64,000 nucleotides of DNA, from assembly GCF_006335115.1 (NCBI RefSeq), contig NZ_VDMJ01000020.1, positions 1-64,000 on the forward strand, in the 5' to 3' direction. The notes under the pieces are model-generated. The model was not told where the DNA came from, did not search any database, and worked only from the letters and a program-made list of their open reading frames with translations. The position numbers and the translations under genes were made by a program. Of this stretch, positions 33,829 to 42,099 are shown one piece after another. This stretch comes from Streptomyces sp. NP160 (GTDB lineage Bacteria > Actinomycetota > Actinomycetes > Actinomycetales > Quadrisphaeraceae). Position 1 is the first letter of the stretch. Every line of letters begins with the position of its first letter.

Positions 33829-34149
33829 TCAGACGAGGAAGTCGTCGACCTGCAGGTCGTGGGCGACGAAGGGGCGCAGGCTGGCAGCCAGCTCCAGGAC
33901 GACGTCCCGCACCGAGGCCGCGGCCTCCGGGACGAAGGTCAGCAGCGCCGAGGTCTCGGTGGTGTCGCTGCGCGGCGGCCCCGCCCAGGTGCTGTCGGGC
34001 AGGGCCGCGGCGATGCGCTCGATGCAGTCGTCGAGCACGAGCCCCGGCTCAGCGGGGTGCTCCTCCAGCGCGGCGAGCTGGGCCTCGACAGCGCCTGGCC
34101 AACCCTCGGGCTCGTCGGGGGCCAGGAACAGCAGGACGTCGTACGACAC
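33829..34149 (-). CDS. Hypothetical protein
   Basis: 106 aa, acidic (MSYDVLLFLAPDEPEGWPGAV start, PFVAHDLQVDDFLV end). I recognise no family. The start GTG 34149 has GAGGAGG upstream, which supports it as a real gene. It stands between the PHP gene and the PRISE gene terminator. Confidence 0.7.
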   Translation of the reverse strand: MSYDVLLFLAPDEPEGWPGAVEAQLAALEEHPAEPGLVLDDCIERIAAALPDSTWAGPPRSDTTETSALLTFVPEAAASVRDVVLELAASLRPFVAHDLQVDDFLV

Positions 34150-34306
34150 GCGGGCCTCCTCACTCGTGCGCCGGTGGCCCCCGCACCCCGAGGGCTCACC
34201 GCGCGGGACGCGTCATTCTCGTCGCGGCGCACCTCGGGCAGAACCCCACGCACCAGCTGCTCTGGTGCTGCACCGCTCCACCGCGCCTCGCCGCCGCTGC
34301 ACCGCA

Positions 34307-34344
34307 GGTGACCTCGGTCGGTTCCGGGACTGACCGAGGTCACC
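34307..34344 (-). terminator. Terminator of PRISE-like reductase gene
   Basis: A perfect 13-bp stem (34307-34319 with 34332-34344) with a 12-nt loop begins 18 bp after the reductase stop. Confidence 0.78.
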
Positions 34345-34361
34345 GGGGGGGCGGTGCGGTC

Positions 34362-35495
34362 CTAGGGGACGAGGTGCTCGGCGCGGTAGCGGTCCACCAG
34401 CGCCAGCAGCGCCCGCTCCGTGCTGACGTAGCCGGTCCACCCGAGCAGGCGGCTGCGCGTCATGTCGGCGAAGACCTCCACCTCCCGGCCCAGGTCGGCG
34501 TCGGTGTGCCACCAGGAGGCCACCCGCGCGAGGTCGGGCTCGACCAGGCCGTGCTCGGCCACGAGCCGGGCCCACACCGGGCCCGCGCCGGCCATCTGCT
34601 GCTCCAGGGGCTGGGGCTCCTCCGACGGGCCCTGCGGCTCGACGCCCAGGTGCTCGGCCAGCCGCGGCCAGAGCCGGCGCCAGCGCACCAGGTCTCCGTC
34701 GACCACGTTGAAGGCGGTGTCCGCCGCCGCGGGCGTCGTCGCCGCCCACAGCTGGTGGTCGGCGAGGAGGTCCGCGTCGGTCAGGTCCACGACGCCGTCC
34801 CACTGGGCCAGCGACCCGGGGAAGGTGAAGGGACGCCCGAGGTGGCGCTGCACACCGGCGTAGGCGGCCAGCGTCGAGGCCATGTTCATGGCGTTGCCGA
34901 CCGCGTGGCCGATGACCGTGTGGGAGCGGTGCACGCTCCAGGTGAAGCCGTGGGAGGACGCCGCGGCGAAGAGCTCGTCCTCCTGGGCGTAGTAGAAGTT
35001 GTCGACCGGGAGGCGCTCGGCGTCTTCCAGGAACGGGGTGTCGGGCAGGTCGCCCTGGCCGTAGGACTCGAAGGGGCCGAGGTAGTGCTTCAGCCCGGTC
35101 ACCAGCGCCACGTGCCGGAGCGTGCCCTGCGGTCCCAGGACGGCGAGCAGGTCGCGGACCATGCCGGCGTTGACGCGGATGTTCTCCGCCTCGGTCTCCT
35201 GCCGCGACCAGGCCGCGATGAAGACGTGCGTCGGGCCGAGGTCTCCCAGTCCCTCCCGCAGCGAGTCCAGCGAGCGCAGGTCCGCGGCCACGTGCTCGGC
35301 GGGCGAGCCGGGCACCGGCGACCGCGACAGACCGGTGACCCGCCAGCCCGCACCGGCGAGCTGGCGCACCAGTGCGGACCCGGTGATGCCGCTGGCGCCG
35401 ACGACGAGGGCGTGGGCCCCCTCGGGAGCGGTGCGCACCGGAGTGGGCGCGCGGTCGGGGAGGGCGACGGCCAGCGGGCGGGGCGTGCTGTTCAC
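34362..35495 (-). CDS. PRISE-like NAD-binding reductase (SDR)
   Basis: 377 aa. ALVVGASGITGSALVRQLA is the cofactor motif. TGLKHYLGPF and NFYYAQED carry the Lys and Tyr typical of progesterone 5-beta-reductase/iridoid-synthase-like enzymes, which reduce enones with NADPH. VDLTDADLLADHQLWA is also family-like. The role in bacteria is unknown. GTG 35495. Followed by a strong hairpin. Confidence 0.88.
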   Translation of the reverse strand: MNSTPRPLAVALPDRAPTPVRTAPEGAHALVVGASGITGSALVRQLAGAGWRVTGLSRSPVPGSPAEHVAADLRSLDSLREGLGDLGPTHVFIAAWSRQETEAENIRVNAGMVRDLLAVLGPQGTLRHVALVTGLKHYLGPFESYGQGDLPDTPFLEDAERLPVDNFYYAQEDELFAAASSHGFTWSVHRSHTVIGHAVGNAMNMASTLAAYAGVQRHLGRPFTFPGSLAQWDGVVDLTDADLLADHQLWAATTPAAADTAFNVVDGDLVRWRRLWPRLAEHLGVEPQGPSEEPQPLEQQMAGAGPVWARLVAEHGLVEPDLARVASWWHTDADLGREVEVFADMTRSRLLGWTGYVSTERALLALVDRYRAEHLVP

Positions 35496-35585
35496 CCCGG
35501 GTGCAGCCGCGCCCGGTCCCCTCCTGTTCCCCGGCGCGCTCGCCCGGTCGTCCCGCGCGCTGGGGGTGCTCCCTGGAGGCCGGGG

Positions 35586-36470
35586 TCAGCGCTCGACCAG
35601 CTCGACCAGCTCCACCAGCTCCACCAGGCGTCGCAGCAGCGGGTCGGCGCCGGCGTGGTCGTCGGCGACGACGGTCACCACGGCGTCGCCGAGGAACAGC
35701 AGCACCTGGCCGTGGGCGCCGTGCAGGCGCCACGCCCCGCCGGGCCCGCCCCAGCCGGCGAGCGCGTGGTGGGTGTACCCCGGACCGGCACCGTCGCGGA
35801 CGGTCCAGTCCGCGTGCATCGCGTCGACCCACCGCGGCGAGACCAGCTGCCGCCCGCGCCAGGCGCCGCGGTCGCGCAGCAGCCGCCCGAGGCGGGCCAG
35901 CTCGCCGCTGCGCAGGTGGAGGCCCTCGGCGGCCCTGACGTGGCCGAGGGGGCAGCGGTCCCAGACCGGGGCGTCGATGCCGAGCGGCTCGAAGAGCCGT
36001 GACGCCGTCCAGGCGTGCACGTCGCCGACCACGGCGGCCAGGGCGCGCGCGGCCGTGTACGTGCTGGCGGGCGCGTACTGGAACACCCGCCCGCGGGAGG
36101 GGCCGGCGAGGAAGGCGGCGGCCACGTCGGGGACGTCGGTGGTCCACGTCGGCGACCACGGCGCGTCGATGCCGCTGACCATGCCGAGCAGGTGGCGCGT
36201 CGTCACGCGCCCGACGCCGTCGCCGGTCGCGAGGTCCGGCAGGTAGCGGGCGACCGGCGCGTCGACGTCGAACAGCCCCTCGTCGCCGGCAGCGCCGGCG
36301 GCGAGCACGCACACGCCCTTGGCCACCGAGTGGACGTCGCGGGGGACGTCCTCGCTCCAGCGGTGGACCGCGGCGTCGTCCCCGACCAGCACGTGCACGG
36401 CATGCGCGGCGAACCCCTGCTCGGTGACGACGTCGACGACGCGGGCCAGCACGGTCTCGGCACGGCCCAC
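35586..36470 (-). CDS. Serine hydrolase (beta-lactamase/esterase-like)
   Basis: 294 aa. HSVAKGVCVL is the SxxK motif, PASTYTAARALA a YxN-like region (YTA, not YxN), and GAHGQVLLF the H/K-S/T-G-like motif. So this is likely an esterase or D-Ala carboxypeptidase-like enzyme, not a true beta-lactamase. C-terminal LVELVELVELVER comes from 9-bp repeats near 35588-35625. GTG 36470 is 6 nt after CAGGGT, so it is leaderless. Confidence 0.88.
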   Translation of the reverse strand: MGRAETVLARVVDVVTEQGFAAHAVHVLVGDDAAVHRWSEDVPRDVHSVAKGVCVLAAGAAGDEGLFDVDAPVARYLPDLATGDGVGRVTTRHLLGMVSGIDAPWSPTWTTDVPDVAAAFLAGPSRGRVFQYAPASTYTAARALAAVVGDVHAWTASRLFEPLGIDAPVWDRCPLGHVRAAEGLHLRSGELARLGRLLRDRGAWRGRQLVSPRWVDAMHADWTVRDGAGPGYTHHALAGWGGPGGAWRLHGAHGQVLLFLGDAVVTVVADDHAGADPLLRRLVELVELVELVER

Positions 36471-36512
36471 GCCGCCACCCTGCCAGTCGGCCGGTCGGCC
36501 GGTGAGCCCGGC

Positions 36513-37889
36513 TCAGCCGGGCAGCAGCCGCAGCGCGAACGGGTCCAGGGTGCCCGGCAGCGGCCGGTCGGCCCGCAGGCGCGGCACCGCGGGCCGCCAC
36601 GCCTGGTGGGCGAGGGCGGCGAGCAGCGTGCTCGTGGTCAGCAGCACCACGCCCCGTCCGGGACACATCCCCGGGCCCGCGCTGAACGGGACCAGCGGCC
36701 AGTCGACGGCGCCGCGCGGGTCCTCCTGGCCGTCGGCGTCGAGCCACAGCTCCGGGGCCAGGCGGTGGGCCTGCGGCAGTCGGGACTCGTCGCGGTGGAA
36801 GAAGGGGGCGAAGACGAGGACGCCCGTGCGCTCGGGCAGGTCGCCGGTGCGCCAGCTCGTCGTCGTCGTGGTCTGGCGCAGGACGGCGGGCGTGGTGGGC
36901 CACAGGCGCAGCGACTCCAGGACCACCGACCGCAGCACCGGCCGCCGCGCGACGGGCGCAGCCGGGTCCACCGACGGCGGCGGCGCCTCCTCGCGCACGC
37001 GGCGGGCGACGTCGGGGTGGGCGGCCAGGAGCTCCAGCGCCCGTGACGAGGCCCAGGCGGCGGCGTCGAAGGCGAACAGCCACTGCGGCACCTGCTCGTG
37101 GGGCACCACGCCGGGTCCCGCGGGCGTGCCGGCCACGAGCGCCGCGAGACTGCCCGGCTCGGCGGCCTCCACGTACTCCCGCACCCGGCCCAGGAACCGC
37201 TCGCGGCGGCGGTGGTCCACGGGCGCCAGACCCGACCAGTTGGCGCGCCGGCGCAGGGCGAGGAGGTCGTCGGTGACCTGCTCGTCGTCGCGCGCGGACT
37301 CGCCGAGGGTCACCCGGCGCACGGCCCGCCACCAGGTGCGCGAGAGCAGCGGCCAGGTCAGCGCACCGGCGGACCGCGCCTCGTCGGCCAGCTGCGCCGC
37401 CTCCTGCGCGACCACCGCCGCGAAGGGACCGGCGAGGTGGTGCAGCGGCTGGCCCGCGTCGAGCACGGACTCGTTGAAGGGGCGCCGCTCCCGCCGCTGC
37501 GCCGGGGAGCTGATGAGCACCCCGCGCGGCTGGAAGTGCGCCAGGGCGCCGCGCTTCTCCGGAGACGCCGGCGAGAAGGGTTCCGGGGCGCCCTCGAGGA
37601 CGCGGCGGACGTCGCCGGGCTCCACGGGGACGACGAAGGACCTGCCCAGCAGGCGCACGTGCACCGGGTCGGGGCCGTGGCGCTCGCGCAGGCGGCGCAC
37701 GGTCCGCACCGCGCGGGAGTCGAGGTCCAGCCGGGCTGCCACCGCGACCGCACGGGGACGCCGCGCGATGGCCCCGCGGGCGGCGACGGGCAGCAGCACG
37801 CCACCCGCCAGACGCGCGGCGTCCAGCAGGGAGGCGGTCGGGACGCGTCCGCGCCGGCCGGGTCGTGTGGGGTGCTCGCTGGGTGTCAC
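36513..37889 (-). CDS. Cytochrome P450
   Basis: 458 aa. Heme loop FSAGPGMCPGRGVVL (axial Cys), ExxR motif ESLRLWP, and the I-helix WLFAFDAAAWASSRAL. The I-helix lacks the usual (A/G)GX(D/E)T pair, so oxygen activation may be altered. FxPRG is absent. The longer upstream reading frame is shadow. GTG 37889 or 37898 are possible starts. It has no ferredoxin neighbour; substrate unknown. Confidence 0.9.
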   Translation of the reverse strand: MTPSEHPTRPGRRGRVPTASLLDAARLAGGVLLPVAARGAIARRPRAVAVAARLDLDSRAVRTVRRLRERHGPDPVHVRLLGRSFVVPVEPGDVRRVLEGAPEPFSPASPEKRGALAHFQPRGVLISSPAQRRERRPFNESVLDAGQPLHHLAGPFAAVVAQEAAQLADEARSAGALTWPLLSRTWWRAVRRVTLGESARDDEQVTDDLLALRRRANWSGLAPVDHRRRERFLGRVREYVEAAEPGSLAALVAGTPAGPGVVPHEQVPQWLFAFDAAAWASSRALELLAAHPDVARRVREEAPPPSVDPAAPVARRPVLRSVVLESLRLWPTTPAVLRQTTTTTSWRTGDLPERTGVLVFAPFFHRDESRLPQAHRLAPELWLDADGQEDPRGAVDWPLVPFSAGPGMCPGRGVVLLTTSTLLAALAHQAWRPAVPRLRADRPLPGTLDPFALRLLPG

Positions 37890-37954
37890 CTCCCCCACGG
37901 TGTGCCCGCCGGACCCCGCCCGCGAGACGATCGTGGTGCCCTCCGGCCGCCCGC

Positions 37955-38266
37955 TCAGGGCCGGCCGAAGCCGAAGGGGATGGGGATCGGCCCGCAGCAG
38001 CACACCCCCTGCACCCGCTGCTGCGCGCTGAGCAGCGCCACCGCCTGGTAGCAGGCCGCGAACCGGAGCACCACGGGCAGCACCGACCGCGAGACGCCGC
38101 GCTCGGCCACGGTGCGGCGCACCGCGCCGGAGCACGAGTCGCCCCCGTGGGCGAGCCGGTGGGCGCACGCGTACCCCTTCCGCGGTGACAGCCGCACCTG
38201 GTACCAGGCGATGGCCCGGTCCACGGCGCGCGCTGCTGGGGTGGGACGGCTCCTGCGCTGCTCCAT
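37955..38266 (-). CDS. yidD: YidD-family membrane protein insertion factor
   Basis: 103 aa. DRAIAWYQVRLSPRKGYACAHRL and HGGDSCSGAVRRTVAERG match YidD (DUF37). The usual gene is beside rnpA and yidC, but here it is isolated next to a P450 gene. The C-terminus has a three-cysteine VCCCG cluster and a CYQ, unlike the short housekeeping copy, so it may be a second, specialised copy. ATG 38266 has CAGCAT 6 nt upstream, leaderless. Confidence 0.85.
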   Translation of the reverse strand: MEQRRSRPTPAARAVDRAIAWYQVRLSPRKGYACAHRLAHGGDSCSGAVRRTVAERGVSRSVLPVVLRFAACYQAVALLSAQQRVQGVCCCGPIPIPFGFGRP

Positions 38267-38342
38267 CCGACGATGCTGCTCCCGCTCCGCGGATCACACG
38301 CGTCGACCTTGCAACCGCGCACCGGCGTGCCAGCCTCGAGGG

Positions 38343-39200
38343 GTGGAGAGCTTCACCCGGGCCGGACTGCACTTCGACGTCACCGACGTCGGCCCCGACC
38401 TCCCCGGCGCGCCGACCGTCCTGTGCCTGCACGGCTTCCCGCAGGACCGCTCGGCCTTCGACGACGTCGCTCACCGCCTGGCCGGGCGCGGCGTGCGCGT
38501 GCTGGCGCCCGACCAGCGCGGGTACTCCCCCGGCGCCCGTCCACGAGGACGGCGCGCGTACGCGCTCACCGAGCTCGTGGCCGACGCCGTCGCCCTCCTC
38601 GACGCGGCGGGGGCCCAGCGCGCGCACGTGGTGGGGCACGACTGGGGCGGGGTGGTGGCCTGGGCGCTCGCCGCCTGGCACCCCGACCGGGTGGCCTCGC
38701 TGACGGCCCTCTCCCAGGCGCACCCGGCGGCCATGGACGCGGCGGTCCGGCGCTCGACCCAGGGGCTGCGGTCCTGGTACGTGGCGGCGTTCCAGGTGCC
38801 GCTGCTGCCCGAGCTGGTGCTGTCCCGGCCGGGCGCCCTGGAGCGGCTGCTGGTGCGCTCGGAGCTGCCCGAGCACCTCGCCCGGCGCTACGCCGAGCGC
38901 GCGGTGCACGGCGGCGTGCGGGACGGGCGGCTGGCGGCGGGCATCGGCTGGTACCGGGCCCTGCCCCTCGCCGGCCGGCCCGTCGGGCGGGTCACGGTCC
39001 CCGTCACCTACCTGCACGGCTGGCGCGACCCCTTCTACGCGCCCGCCTCCGTGCTCGGCACCTCCGACCGCGTGGACGGGCCCTTCGAGCGGCGCACGCT
39101 GGACACCGGGCACTGGGTCCCCGAGCAGGAGCCGGGCGCCGTGGTGGAGGCCGTGCTGGACCACGTCGCCGCCGGCGCCTCAGGTGGCGCTGAGCACTGA
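38343..39200 (+). CDS. Alpha/beta hydrolase (epoxide hydrolase-like)
   Basis: 285 aa. LHGFPQDRSAF oxyanion motif and VVGHDWGGVVAWALA with Asp as nucleophile in the G-x-D-x-G-G position, as in soluble epoxide hydrolases and haloalkane dehalogenases. The final His is in DTGHWVPEQ. CAGCCT lies 6 nt before GTG 38343. The 3' end overlaps the convergent DeoR gene by 21 bp. Confidence 0.92.
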   Translation: MESFTRAGLHFDVTDVGPDLPGAPTVLCLHGFPQDRSAFDDVAHRLAGRGVRVLAPDQRGYSPGARPRGRRAYALTELVADAVALLDAAGAQRAHVVGHDWGGVVAWALAAWHPDRVASLTALSQAHPAAMDAAVRRSTQGLRSWYVAAFQVPLLPELVLSRPGALERLLVRSELPEHLARRYAERAVHGGVRDGRLAAGIGWYRALPLAGRPVGRVTVPVTYLHGWRDPFYAPASVLGTSDRVDGPFERRTLDTGHWVPEQEPGAVVEAVLDHVAAGASGGAEH

Positions 39201-39935
39201 GACGCCCCCCGCCCGGAGCTCCTCCAGGACCTCGCCGGGCGACGCGTCGGTGATCACGCCCGCCACCCGCTCCAGCGGGAGCACCTGGAACGGCGAGGCG
39301 GCCCCGATCTTCTCGACGCTGGCCAGCACGTAGGTCTCGGCGGCGCGATCGGCCAGGGCGCGCTTCATGGCCGCCTCCTCGGGATCGCCGGTGGTGAGCC
39401 CCACCGCGGGGTGCACCCCGGTGACGCCGAGGAAGAACAGGTCGGCCGAGACCGCCTGGGCGGCCTCGACGGCGGCGGCGCCGCACGTCACGGCGGAGTG
39501 CTTGAACAACCGCCCACCCAGGACGAAGACCTCTGCGCTGGGGTGGTCGACCAGGGCTGCGGCCACCGTCGGGCTGTGCGTGACCACCGTGCAGGCGAGC
39601 CCGGGCGGGAGCGCCCGCGCGAGCGCCAGCGTCGTCGTCCCCCCGTCCAGGAGCACCGTGCTGCCGGGTGCGACCAGCTCGACCGCCCGCGCCGCCACCC
39701 GCTGCTTGCTGGCCACGGAGACCGCGGTGCGCGTCGCGTAGTCGGCCGTCGCCGGCGAGACGGGCAGGGCTCCGCCGTACACGCGCTGGCAGAGCCCGGC
39801 CGCGGCCAGCTCGCGCAGGTCTCGCCGGACGCTGTCCTCCGAGAGGCCGAGCTCAGCGGCGACGTCCTTGGCCACGACCTTGCCGTCGGCGGCCAGGCGC
39901 GCCAGGAGGAGGTCCTTCCGCTCAGCAGCCAGCAC
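39180..39935 (-). CDS. DeoR family transcriptional regulator
   Basis: 251 aa. N-terminal HTH (RKDLLLARLAADGKVVAKDVAAELGLSEDSVRRDLREL spans about residues 6-42). The sensor domain has VLLDGGTTTLALARALPP and LGVTGVHPAVGLTTGDPEEAAMKRAL, binding a phosphosugar. GTG 39935 follows GAGGAGC. It is divergent from the DUF4406 gene, with three 10-bp direct repeats between that may be its binding site. Confidence 0.93.
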   Translation of the reverse strand: MLAAERKDLLLARLAADGKVVAKDVAAELGLSEDSVRRDLRELAAAGLCQRVYGGALPVSPATADYATRTAVSVASKQRVAARAVELVAPGSTVLLDGGTTTLALARALPPGLACTVVTHSPTVAAALVDHPSAEVFVLGGRLFKHSAVTCGAAAVEAAQAVSADLFFLGVTGVHPAVGLTTGDPEEAAMKRALADRAAETYVLASVEKIGAASPFQVLPLERVAGVITDASPGEVLEELRAGGVSVLSAT

Positions 39936-39950
39936 GCGTGCTCCTCAGTG

Positions 39951-39980
39951 TTCTTTCACGTTTCTGCATGTTTGTGTACG
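39951..39980. promoter_or_regulatory. Three 10-bp phased repeats, likely DeoR site
   Basis: TTCTTTCACG, TTTCTGCATG and TTTGTGTACG follow each other without a gap; each begins with TT and ends in an ACG/ATG-like word, one helical turn apart. DeoR-family regulators often bind such direct repeats. The run ends in the TACGGT -10 of the DUF4406 gene. Confidence 0.6.
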
Positions 39981-39982
39981 GT
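39977..39982 (+). promoter_or_regulatory. -10 hexamer of leaderless DUF4406 gene
   Basis: TACGGT ends 6 nt before ATG 39989. It overlaps the last of the three phased repeats. Confidence 0.6.
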
Positions 39983-39988
39983 ACCGGC

Positions 39989-40405
39989 ATGAGCGCAGAC
40001 GCCGCCACCCCCGGCACCCCCGCACCCCCTCGGCCGATGATGGTCCTCATCGCCGGTCCCTACCGCTCCGGCACGGGCGACGACCCCGCGCTCATGGCCG
40101 CCAACCTCGAGCGCCTCGAGGAGGCCGCCTGGCCCGTCTTCGCCGCCGGGCACGTGCCGGTGATCGGAGAGAGGGTGGCGCTGCCCGTGCTGCGATCCGC
40201 CGGCTCCACGGTCTTCGACCCGCTCGCCGAGCAGGTCCTCTACCCGACCGCGGAGCGGCTGCTGCAGCACTGCGACGCGGTGCTCCGCCTGCCGGGTGCC
40301 TCCCGGGGCGCCGACCAGGACGTCGCCATCGTCCGCGAGCGCGGGCTGCCCGTCTACCACCACGTCGACGAGCTCCCGGTGCGGGGGTCCACCATGGCCG
40401 GATGA
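39989..40405 (+). CDS. DUF4406/nucleoside-deoxyribosyltransferase-like protein
   Basis: 138 aa. MVLIAGPYRSGTGDDPALMAANLERLEEAAWPVFAAGHVPVIGE spans about residues 18-62, then CDAVLRLPGASRGADQDVAIVRERGLPVYH. This is the fold of 2-deoxyribosyltransferase-like DUF4406 proteins. A Glu-nucleophile region is plausible but not certain. It overlaps the UPF0303 gene by ATGA. A DeoR neighbour suggests nucleoside or sugar metabolism. Confidence 0.85.
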   Translation: MSADAATPGTPAPPRPMMVLIAGPYRSGTGDDPALMAANLERLEEAAWPVFAAGHVPVIGERVALPVLRSAGSTVFDPLAEQVLYPTAERLLQHCDAVLRLPGASRGADQDVAIVRERGLPVYHHVDELPVRGSTMAG

Positions 40406-40875
40406 GCGACCTGCCCGTCTTCACCGCCGCCGACGTCGCGGCGCAGCCCGTGCTCGACCTGGAGTCGTTCTCCCAGGACGACGCCGTCGACCTGGGCGTG
40501 CTCGCGCTGGAGGTGGTCCGCGAGCGCCGGGCGAACCTCGCGGTGCGGGTGGAGCTGCACGGCCAGACGGTGTTCCTGGCGAAGACCGGCACCACGGACT
40601 CCGGCAACGAGCACTGGCTGGCGGGCAAGGCGCGGGTGGTGCACCGCTTCGGAGAGCCGTCCCTGCTGGTGCGCCGGCGCCACGAGGAGGCCGGGACCCC
40701 CTTCGACCAGCGCGACGACGTCGACCACGACCAGTTGAAGGCGCACGGCGGCTCGGTGCCGCTGCGCGTGGCGGGCCAGGTGGTCGGCACGCTGACCACC
40801 TCGGGCGAGCCCGACGTGGTCGACCACGCGGTCTCCGCGGAGGCGGTGCGCCGCTTCCTCGCACGCCGGACGTGA
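40402..40875 (+). CDS. UPF0303 family protein
   Basis: 157 aa. SFSQDDAVDLGVLALEVVRER, VELHGQTVFLAKTGTTDSGNEHWLAGKARVVHRF, LKAHGGSVPLRVAGQVVGTL are the UPF0303 (heme-degrading-like/YBR137w) signatures. Function unknown; GlcG/HbpS-like relatives bind cofactors. Translationally coupled to the DUF4406 gene. Confidence 0.85.
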   Translation: MSDLPVFTAADVAAQPVLDLESFSQDDAVDLGVLALEVVRERRANLAVRVELHGQTVFLAKTGTTDSGNEHWLAGKARVVHRFGEPSLLVRRRHEEAGTPFDQRDDVDHDQLKAHGGSVPLRVAGQVVGTLTTSGEPDVVDHAVSAEAVRRFLARRT

Positions 40876-40886
40876 TCGCCAGCCGC

Positions 40887-40892
40887 TAGCGT
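40887..40892 (+). promoter_or_regulatory. -10 hexamer of leaderless methyltransferase gene
   Basis: TAGCGT ends 7 nt before GTG 40900. Confidence 0.55.
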
Positions 40893-40899
40893 CGCGCGG

Positions 40900-41481
40900 G
40901 TGACGACCCCCGCCGTCCCCGCTCCCGCCCCCGACGTGGTCCTCGAGGCGGAGCGCCGCTCCGTCGGGCGCTCCTTCTCCCAGTCCTGCGCCACCCCCAC
41001 CGGGCCCCTGCTCGCGGTGCTCGCCGCCGCGGTGCGGCCCGGTGGCCGGGTGCTGGAGCTGGGCACGGGCGTCGGGGTGGGGACGGCGTGGATCGTCGCC
41101 GGGCTCGCGGGCCGGGACGACGTGGAGGTGGTCACCGTCGAGCTGGACGAGGAGCTGGCCGACCTCGTGCGCGGCACGGACCTGCCCGTGACGGTGCTGC
41201 ACGGGGACGCGGTGGCGCTGCTGCCCGGGCTCGGCGCGTTCGACCTGGTGTTCGCCGACGCGCTGGGCGGGAAGTGGACGGGGCTGGACCTCACGATCGC
41301 CGCCGTCGCCCCGGGCGGCGTGCTCGTCGTGGACGACATGGACCTGGCGCGCTACCACTCCCCCGAGGACCGCGCCGCCGTGACGGCCGTGCGCGAGACC
41401 CTGCTGGGCCACCCGGACCTGGTGAGCGCCGAGCTCGCCGCGGGCACCGGCCACATCCTCAGCACGCGCCGCCCCGCCTGA
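40900..41481 (+). CDS. O-methyltransferase-like SAM-dependent protein
   Basis: 193 aa. RVLELGTGVGVGTAWIVAGL is motif I, VVTVELDEELADLV motif post-I, FDLVFADALGGKW motif IV, LVVDDMDLA later. Close in pattern to class I catechol-type/TrmR-like methyltransferases. Substrate unknown. GTG 40900 with TAGCGT at 7 nt. The next DHFR-like gene is separate. Confidence 0.88.
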   Translation: MTTPAVPAPAPDVVLEAERRSVGRSFSQSCATPTGPLLAVLAAAVRPGGRVLELGTGVGVGTAWIVAGLAGRDDVEVVTVELDEELADLVRGTDLPVTVLHGDAVALLPGLGAFDLVFADALGGKWTGLDLTIAAVAPGGVLVVDDMDLARYHSPEDRAAVTAVRETLLGHPDLVSAELAAGTGHILSTRRPA

Positions 41482-41541
41482 CCCGCCGCCCCGGAGGCGG
41501 GGAGGCTGGTGCGCCCGGTCGAGCTGCGGGAGGGTCGAGCC

Positions 41542-42078
41542 GTGCGCCGTGTCGTCATCTACCAGCTGCTGTCGCTCGACGGGGTCGCGGAGTCCCCTGA
41601 CCGCTTCTTCGACTGGGACGACGTCCTCGACGCGAACCTCGCCGACGTCATCTCCTCCCAGGACGCCGTGCTGCTGGGCCGCCGCTCGTACGACGAGTGG
41701 GCGCCGTACTGGCCCACCAGCGACCTCGAGCCCTTCGCGACCTTCATCAACGGCGTGACCAAGCACGTGGTCACGTCCTCACCCCTCGAGCCGGCGTGGT
41801 CCGGCGCCTCGGCCGTCGAGGGCGATCCGGTCGCCTTCGTGCGCACCCTGAAGGAGACCGACGGGGGCGACATCGGCGTGCACGCCAGCACCACCCTGGC
41901 GCGGGCGCTGCTGGCGGCAGGCGTCGTCGACGTCCTGAGGCTCGTGGTGGCGCCGGCGGTGGCGGGCAGCGGCGCGCGGCTGCTGGACGGCGTCGCGACG
42001 GTCCGCCTGGAGCTGGTGCGCAGCGAGGCCTCCCCCAGCGGGCACCTCGTCCTCGACTACCGCGTCCTGGCCGGCTGA
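41542..42078 (+). CDS. Dihydrofolate reductase-like (RibD C-terminal) protein
   Basis: 178 aa. RRVVIYQLLSLDGVAESPDRFF, DAVLLGRRSYDEWAPYWP, TKHVVTSSPLEP, DIGVHASTTLARALLAAGVVDVLRLVVAPAVAGSGARLL. This YyaP/YwjB-like NADPH-binding family is common in actinobacteria; function is open. GTG 41542 after GGGAGGGTCGAGCC. The upstream GTG 41509 lacks a ribosome-binding site. Confidence 0.9.
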   Translation: MRRVVIYQLLSLDGVAESPDRFFDWDDVLDANLADVISSQDAVLLGRRSYDEWAPYWPTSDLEPFATFINGVTKHVVTSSPLEPAWSGASAVEGDPVAFVRTLKETDGGDIGVHASTTLARALLAAGVVDVLRLVVAPAVAGSGARLLDGVATVRLELVRSEASPSGHLVLDYRVLAG

Positions 42079-42099
42079 GGGCGCGCGGCGCGCGGACGC

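Noticed and set aside
35586-36470. True class C beta-lactamase
   Set aside because: SxxK is present but YxN and KTG are not convincing, and no signal peptide is visible.
34213-38322. 1369-codon minus-strand frame over reductase, hydrolase and P450 genes
   Set aside because: It reads in another frame of those minus-strand genes; RRP/GRG-rich shadow.
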